Assembly: GCF_042100115.1 (NCBI RefSeq)
Contig: NC_091273.1
Coordinates: forward strand, 2,232,001 to 2,296,000
DNA from: Alternaria dauci
Taxonomy: Eukaryota; Ascomycota; Dothideomycetes; Pleosporales; Pleosporaceae
DNA: 64,000 nt
Reading direction: 5' to 3'
The notes below the pieces were generated by a model. It ran no database searches and was not told the DNA's origin. It saw nothing but the letters and a program-made list of their open reading frames with translations. Shown piece by piece: positions 57,145 through 64,000 of the stretch; position 1 is the first letter of the stretch; every line of letters begins with the position of its first letter. The translations under genes and the position numbers were made by a program.

Positions 57145-59545
57145 ATGACGGACACGCCCCCTGCCCAGGCTGTCCGCTTCAGCGAGGTCACCCAGGAAAT
57201 TGAACCAGAAAAGGCCGTGAGGGATGTCGCGGAGCTCACGGGCACCGACAAGGCACCCCACGATGCCCCATTGAGTCCTCAGGCTGAGGAAGAACTGCGC
57301 AATCTGTCGTCGACGCTCCAAAAGTCACGGATGCAGGCCAAGCGCATGGAAAACTTCTCCTTCGAACCTGTCTCACTCCCGCCCTCTCGAGTAAGCAAGC
57401 CTCATAGACTACCTTATGGCCCCTCAACACACAGCTAACGGGCCAAGGCACCCTCCCCCTCTCCAGCCTCACGGATAGCTTCAGCACACTCAGGACACCG
57501 TTCTTCCATTCCAGGGTCACCTGCATCCGCCATGCACTCTCCACCCTTGACACCGGCGGGCACATCGTCTCGCGAAGAGAGAGCTAACACAGAGGGACAT
57601 AGAAAGCGCCCGAGTGACCCCGCCATGATGACGCCCCAGATCTCACCCCCGCATGAGGCTCCCCCAACGTCCATGGACTCGTCTATGCAAAATCCAGATG
57701 ATAGCCAGTCTTCGCTACCCATTCCGGGCTCTCCCAGAACCGCACCACAATCCCCTCGACCTTCGTCAGATCTGCCCGGCGTGGTACAGCCGCACCCAAG
57801 ACGCGGTCCTGCCTTCACAATGGGCCCTACTGGCGACTCGAATCCGGCCTCCCGGGATGCTAGTCCGGCTGGATCCGGTGGAGACCGCACGCCAGGAACA
57901 TCGACCCCAGCGCCTGGCTCCCGGCCGTATACACCGCAGGGAGACAGAGACGATACCTACGCCCGCTCCAAACGCGCAGCGCAATCGCGGAACCTGGATT
58001 CACTCGAAGCCCGATACATTTACGGTGGCCGCGATGGGCGCAATTCGGCAGCGTCGTCTACGTACCAGCTTCCGCGCTCCAGAGGCACCGACTCGGACAA
58101 AGAGGAGAGCAAGAGAACGAGCATATTTGGAAAGAAGTCGAAAGCTCACTCTGACGTGGAGGACAGCAAATCACAAATAGGCAAACACAACCACGGATCC
58201 ATGTCCGAACTGAAGCGCTTCTTCAAGATTGGACACAAGAAAGACAAGGACAAAGACAAGGAGAAGCGGAAAGAGTCGCCTGCGCCGTCTATCAAGAGCC
58301 GAAAGATCAAGTCGAACAAGTCCGGGACCATGACACCACCTATTACGAACGGGGCGATGAGCGTGCCTTTTGCCGACGACCACGGCCTCCAGAGCAAGTA
58401 CGGGAAGTTTGGAAAAGTGCTGGGTTCAGGTGCGGGCGGCTCTGTTCGACTTATGAAGCGGAGTAGCGACGGCACCACATTCGCTGTAAAGCAGTTCCGG
58501 AACCGACATTCGTACGAGTCGGAAAAGGACTACAACAAGAAGGTAACTGCCGAGTTCTGCATAGGCTCGACGCTGCACCACGGAAATATCATCGAGACTA
58601 TGGATCTGGTCAATGAAAAGGGCGCTTACTTTGTCGTGATGGAATACGCACCGTACGACCTTTTCGCTATAGTAATGACGGGAAAGATGAGCCGCGAAGA
58701 GGTCACCTGCTGCACGCTACAGATCCTCAATGGAGTCACTTACCTCCACAGCATGGGCTTGGCACACCGAGATCTAAAGCTCGACAATGTCGTCGTCAAC
58801 GAGCACGGAATCATGAAGATTATCGATTTCGGAAGTGCCGCCGTCTTCAAGTATCCTTTCGAGGACGAGATTGTCCTTGCAAGCGGTAAGTGTGCTGTGT
58901 CGTCTTTGGAAACTTGTTCTAATTTCTCCAGGGATCGTTGGATCAGATCCGTACCTCGCCCCAGAAGTGTACGACCTCTCTAAATACGACCCGCAGCCGA
59001 CCGACATCTGGTCTCTTGCCATCATGTTCTGCTGTATGACGCTCCGTCGGTTCCCGTGGAAGGCCCCGCGCGTGTCGGACAACTCGTACAAGCTCTTCGT
59101 CTCGCCCCCCAACGATGGACCGAGATCAATCACGGGCCCCTCAAAGTCGGCCACTGACCTCCAGAGCAGCGCCGCTGACGATCGCCGTCAGCCAGGCGCA
59201 CAATCAGAGCCTGCATCTCGCAACCAAACGGCAGAGCACTCTTCGGCCGACCATCGCGCTTCAACATCGTCGACTGGTCAGCAACCGCCTCAAGTGATCA
59301 AAGGCCCGTGGCGCCTGCTCCGTCTGCTCCCAAGAGAGAGCAGGCACATTATCGGCAGAATGCTGGAAGTCGACCCGAAGAAACGCGCGACTCTAGACGA
59401 GATCCTCGAGGATAAGTGGGTCACTGGTAGTGCAGTGTGCACGCAAGAAGAGGGTGGACGGGTGCTTAGATGTGACAACCACGAGCATACTCTGGAGCCG
59501 GGCGCTGGCGTCGCCTCGGGTCCAAACACGCAACAAAAAAAGTGA
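57145..59545 (+). CDS. HAL4/SAT4-type serine/threonine protein kinase
   Basis: Fungal-specific kinase of the Npr/Hal group; yeast Sat4/Hal4 and Hal5 stabilise potassium transporters and other permeases. Exons 57145-57390, 57448-58885 and 58932-59545, 765 aa. The first 400 residues are disordered (Ser/Pro/Lys), with a Lys/Asp run [13 protein letters not shown]. The kinase domain starts [20 protein letters not shown]; the ATP lysine is in FAVKQF, the catalytic loop is HRDLKLDN, the metal-binding loop is DFGSAA, and the activation segment ends [11 protein letters not shown] after the second intron. A Ser/Gln-rich insert of about 70 residues ([20 protein letters not shown]) interrupts the C-lobe before [20 protein letters not shown]. 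The regulator of the long N-terminus cannot be told from sequence. Confidence 0.92.
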
Positions 59546-62471
59546 GCTTGATATGAACCGGATGAGGGTCTGGTTATTTTTCCACATTGGCGTTTAGACG
59601 ACTAGCAGGCGGGTTGCTACAGACTTTTCTTATTCGCATGACGTACGGTGTTCCGGCCCGATTAGAAAGGCGGTTCTCTCTTTGCCTATTGCGCGTTTCG
59701 TACGCTTTTTGTGTAATACTCTGAAGATTGGCCTGTCAACAAGAAATATTGACGAAACCACTACGAGCCAGCAGCGATGATGGAGTTTGGCGTATGTAGA
59801 TAGCTGTATGCCTTGGGCGAATGTACAAAAGGATCGACGGACGTTCCCCACGTTTTGATTCCTAGTGCGGATGTGCGGACAACGATGACGAGCTCTCTGC
59901 AGTTCATCTACGTCGGCCAGCGAGCTACAGAATGCTTGTACCTACCATATATGTATTTGGCCGACTGGATTACTTTTTCTCTTCCCCAGCGTGCGGTGAT
60001 CCTGACACTTCGAAACGAGCGCAACCCACCTGACAAGCCCGAAACATGCGCATCCCCGTTGCTCGTTTCGAACACACGGTTCACGCTGTCTACAGGATCG
60101 TCTGCACGTTAACGTCAAACAAGCCTTTGTTCTCCATGGCCCAACAAGCTGACTCTTGCGTGCGTGCCTTGTGGAGAAGGCGACGCGTGTTTACGCAACG
60201 CCTGCATGCAATGCCTCAGGCGCGGTGATCTGAGGCCGCAACTGGGTGACTGGTGTGGAGTAGCTGACCAGAAGTGGAGAGCACACACGTCAGATCACAG
60301 CATTCGTTAGGCCAAGACGGGGGCATAGGATAATATCTGCAATGTGGTTGGCCAGCAGGTACGACATGATGCGCGATAGGCGGGCGTTTTGTAGAAGGGA
60401 TCTAGGCCGGCTGCCGAAAGCTGAATTGTGGAGTTGAGAGCTGATGGTTGGAGAGGAGCATGTTAGCAACACCTCGAGACCTCATCACGAGGAAAGGCTT
60501 ATCGCACTAGGTCGCGATACCTGCCAGTCGCGGACCACGGAGGCTGGTATTCTGCTCGCGAGTGGGTGGTCGTTGTGAAGAGACGAGATATGCAGCAAGC
60601 ACGTCTTTTCTGTAAACAACGTGCGCACCCCACGCCTGTATCACGATCCTCGATGCTGACAATCGCCCGTCTGGCGTCGAGCAGGCAACGCGTAAGCAGG
60701 CAGAGTGGGTCCATGTGTGTGGTCAATCGAAGAAGGCAGGGGGCGTTGTGCACGGCCTGGGCAGCCGAACGTGAAACGAACTACGGTAATACCAGACGCA
60801 TGCCTGCGCAGTCTCAGCCTGTCCGCTTTGACGCGGAGGGCGGCGTTTGAGATTGATGCACGAGAGGCCAAGAACGGGGTGGAGGGGTTGTGAAGGGTAA
60901 GCGCAAGCGAGGCCTGGCGCGGGAGTCGCATGACGAAGAGAGAGTGACGGCTGTCATCATGACAGAGCGTGAGGACTGAGCGAATTGCAAATGGTACATT
61001 TATCTGGGCGAGGGATAGAACTCTATGAATTGGAACAAGCATGGTCCGGAAAAGCACATTTGCTCCAACGACTATCGTGCTTGACAAAGCTTACCCCAGA
61101 CACGTTCGCTCTGATGTACAGCAGCGAGCCATGAAAACAAAAGATGGTGCATCTCTTCTGCCTGTGCTCCCACACAAAAAGAACAAGCTTCTGCGTAGAG
61201 GCGGTGTCTTCTCAAGACTGCCGCTTTCTGGATAGCCGCTCGTACAAGCGCGAGCTAGAAAAATAGAAACAACCACACCTCCATTAAAAACCAACACATA
61301 GGCTCACACGCGCAGCTACACGGCTCCGCAGGCTGTCCAGTGTCCAGCCCCGCCACGCCGCTTTCGCCGGCGAATGCATCCCATGATCCAGATCTGTTTG
61401 GACGCAGTCCTGTTGTTGGCCCTCAGGCGTCTTATCTCGATTGCAGCCCTCGGCCAATAGCCGTCACATACACTGCTGTCTGCAGCTGAAGCAGCGCAGA
61501 CCAGGGTCCAACAAGTGCGCTCAGGGTGGGCCTGTGAAGATCGTCGTCGCAGCAGCCGGGCAGCGCCTCGACTCCTGCGCTTCGCTCCCACCCGCACGTA
61601 CGCAACCAAGGAATGCCCGGAACGTACCATGGCTTGGCCTGTGCGCCTGTGTTGGACCCGCTTCGTGCGAAAGAAGACTGCGTTGACGCGGGAAAATCGT
61701 GTGGTGAAAGGATCTGTGTTATAGTTTTCTTGGCTTGTAAGCCAATACTTCAACGCACGTTTTCCCACTTGTCTGCGATCTGGATTTTTTTTGCGGTGCT
61801 CTGACTCTGCTTCTAGCCTCTAACCTTTTCCACATCTACGTATTCCCAAGTCCCGACTTGCTTCCCACCTTACTCATTTAATTACCTGTCTTCCCGTTCC
61901 TGGCTGGTCCGCCCACGTGTTTGACATACGCTTGTACATGTAATCGAATCTCGGAAAGCATTGAGCCTCAAGTGGTTTTATAAGAAGGATGCGCCGCCAA
62001 CTTCCTCCAAGTCATCTCAAGGTCCCGCCTGGTCCCCATGCCTTTCCACGACAACAGCACTTTTTGAGTCAGGACACGGTCGTTGTAAACTATTACTCGG
62101 GAATTGAAAAGGCTATTCCTGTGATACCGTCTTTACCGGGATTTAGGACAAGTGCTGGTATGTTCACTATTTTTCGTTGGGGGTGTTGATGGTCGTGTGC
62201 TCGGTTGCCGCGACTGGGGTAGTGATGTCAAGCATGCGGCGACATAGACGCGCGAGATCGGGTGAGAATACGAGCTAATTTGCAAACAACAGCATTCTTG
62301 ACATCGCTGAGCGCAAACCTCAGAATCGACCCTGATCTGCCCTCGCCGTTGCCAACACCAACGTCATTTCGACTAAACAACTTCTGCCAAGAGTTTCCAT
62401 CCACGTCGCTATCCTACTCAACAACACCCGCGCAGTACAACCCGTACCCTTCGCCTGCCGAGTCCCAAGCC
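59546..62471. other. Long gene-free region
   Basis: About 2.9 kb, the longest stretch without a supported gene in the window. Frames up to 150 codons (60641-61087 and 61316-61768, minus) show no domain, no conserved start context and poor amino-acid composition. No tRNA, transposon remnant or tandem repeat was found. The right end is CT-rich and serves as promoter of the next gene. Confidence 0.55.
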
Positions 62472-63265
62472 ATGTCGTCTACTGAAGCAGATGCGCCGGC
62501 TAAGTCACCTGCCGACGAGCTGCCGCAACTCTCCACCTACACTGCCGAGACAGAGGATGATCGCATTGAGGGCTTACGCTTGGTGGCAGACTCTGTAGCG
62601 CAGCAACGCCAGGTCGCGAGCAGGGTCATGCTGTTCCACCCCATCTCGCTAGCCGCCTACTTTACCATTGTCGCCATTGCAGCTCGACTCACGCTACGCT
62701 GGTACGAAGACAAGCTGATGCTTCTCACGACTATTGGCGGTATCTCAATGACTTTCCTCATCTTCATCCGATGGATGACTGGTGGGTACATTGGCATGGC
62801 CGAGGAAATTAACATGGAGTGGCTGGGCGATGACAGGCTCATCGTAGTGAAGTGGGGTGAGGATGTCATTGGCTCCTTGGTCCTGGGTTGGGCCGATAAC
62901 GACGCCGCGAAGAAGCGTGGCCGGCGAAGGAGGGGCAAGGCCGTTGTGCGTGCTTGGACTGTAAAGTTGAAGTACCGCGGCAAGGGCGTTGGCGAAGGTC
63001 TTCTCGAGGAAGCCGTCAAGGTGGCGGGAGAGCGTGGTGCAGATGGCATTGTCTTTGATGCTGACCATGCCAGTAAGTGCAGACCTACTCATATTCGCAG
63101 GCCACTGCTAACAGCACACCAGATTCCAAGCGCGTTCTCCCTGCCCTCTTCAACGGCTTCATCGACAAGCAAGACGCCAAAGCTGAAAAGGCCCTACAGA
63201 AAGTTGCAGATGCCAAGGGCAACTTTCGCCAGCGCCAGAGCTCTCCCACCTGGGGCAGCAGATAG
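62472..63265 (+). CDS. Membrane-anchored GNAT-like protein
   Basis: Exons 62472-63072 and 63123-63265, about 247 aa. An acidic N-terminus (TYTAETEDDRIEGLRLVADS) is followed by two close membrane helices, near ISLAAYFTIVAIAARLTL and LLTTIGGISMTFLIFIRWMT. Then comes a domain resembling a small GNAT acetyltransferase: IVVKWGEDVIGSLVLGWADN (strands 2-4), a basic insert KKRGRRRRGKAVV, and the acyl-CoA motif-A-like VKLKYRGKGVGEGLLEEAVK. The C-terminal exon NSKRVLPALFNGFIDKQDAK completes the fold. Substrate unknown. The frame stays open 70 codons upstream to an ATG at 62262, but that part is Ser/Pro-rich and probably leader; alternatively it is a real extension. Confidence 0.78.
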
Positions 63266-64000
63266 ACACATGTCACATTTCATTTGTTAGGACAGCAGGT
63301 GGTGTCCTGTCGTCACGTTATTGCGGCGACGAGTTTCTTTTGGAAGATACCCCATCCTCTCGTTGATGATACCCCAAACGATCGTTATCGTTGCTAGCAT
63401 CAAGTTTGCTGTACTTGCTTTTCCTTGTTCCTAATTCGGCATCGAGTCCTGTCATCATCGCCAGATAGACTAATAGACGATACAACGGCCTTTGTTGATA
63501 AACTACCATGACGATATCTAGCAGGATTAGTTGCATGACGCCCGACTCCGCTACCCCGGTGACTTGCTTGCCGCCCCAAGCTGAATAGATTGATATCCAC
63601 TGATACGCATTGCATACCCGACTGTTCCGCGCACTCCGGAAACCTTGTGGTTGTAATCCGGGCTGTTCTTTATCGCACCGTCCCTTGCGATCCACGCGCA
63701 AGGGCGAAAACAGTCGGCATGTACTGATAACGGTGCATAACCTTTCGCTATCAGTACCTTGGCGTCAGCTTCCGGTTCGTTAGTAGATTTGCCCCGCGTT
63801 GCTCGCTACTGCCCCTCCATGTCAAGAGGACCTCGGGAGATTACACTTTCCAGGCTCTCGCCAAGAGTGCATAATGCATGCATGCGTAACCGGAGACGAT
63901 GGCTTAGCCCAGCGCCAGTGTCTGGGTAGATCGGCTCTTACAATGATAACGGCCCAAGCTCAACACGACAAATGATACCATATGCACTATTGAATGACTG
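63266..64000. other. Right-edge intergenic region
   Basis: 3' flank of the GNAT-like gene up to the window end. A 127-codon minus frame (63318-63701) has no domain. I see no supported gene. Confidence 0.55.

Noticed and set aside
61316..61768. 150-codon minus-strand frame
   Set aside because: Arg/Ala/Ser-rich with no domain; the frame is probably open because of GC-rich composition.
62262..62471. 70-codon in-frame upstream extension of the GNAT-like protein
   Set aside because: Ser/Pro/Thr-rich with no helix or motif; treated as leader, though RNA data could revive it.
1..64000. Secondary-metabolite cluster, transposon or RIP-affected DNA
   Set aside because: No polyketide, peptide or terpene synthase, no transposase or reverse transcriptase, and no TA-rich decayed blocks were seen. 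The two regulators and the transporters are not grouped with pathway enzymes.

Overview
The window is nuclear DNA of a filamentous ascomycete (Pezizomycotina). The gene families and style (short 44-190 bp GT-AG introns, dense genes on both strands, a NirA regulator, a Bqt4 protein, a PPG1 phosphatase, two Zn2Cys6 regulators) fit a dothideomycete such as a member of the Pleosporales; that finer placement is inference. I see no transposon, no repeat-induced point mutation scar, no tRNA or rRNA gene and no biosynthetic gene cluster. The content is mostly core housekeeping genes. Exon limits were set by hand from splice signals, reading phase and family similarity, so single-base errors are possible.

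Left third (1-26 kb): a nitrate-assimilation activator (nirA) running off the left edge; a large SNF2 ATPase with an inserted RING finger; a vacuolar Ca2+/H+ exchanger; a Pmp3/Sna-type membrane proteolipid with a PY-motif tail; an unrecognised Pro/Gln-rich protein; the phosphatase PPG1; uridine kinase; the CTLH/GID ubiquitin-ligase subunit GID8; alcohol dehydrogenase behind a long promoter; and a GT31-like type II glycosyltransferase.

Middle (26-46 kb): a second Zn2Cys6 regulator; the WD40 protein ASA1; a PlsB/GNPAT-type acyltransferase ending in a peroxisomal signal, tail to tail with AP-3 beta only 38 bp away; a small unknown protein divergent from AP-3 beta; Rho-GDI; the nuclear-membrane protein Bqt4; and a one-polypeptide fusion of succinyl-CoA ligase alpha and beta regions whose ATP-grasp part looks degenerate.

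Right third (46-64 kb): a secreted GH15 glucoamylase; an SNG1-family membrane protein; MLH1; a 2EXR/F-box-like protein; a strongly diverged, intron-rich histone H4 variant behind a perfect GATA palindrome; the survival factor SVF1; a HAL4/SAT4-type kinase; a gene-free stretch of nearly 3 kb; and a membrane-anchored GNAT-like protein. The most unusual items are the H4 variant and the fused succinyl-CoA ligase. No multi-gene system of an unknown kind is evident; neighbouring genes appear functionally unrelated.
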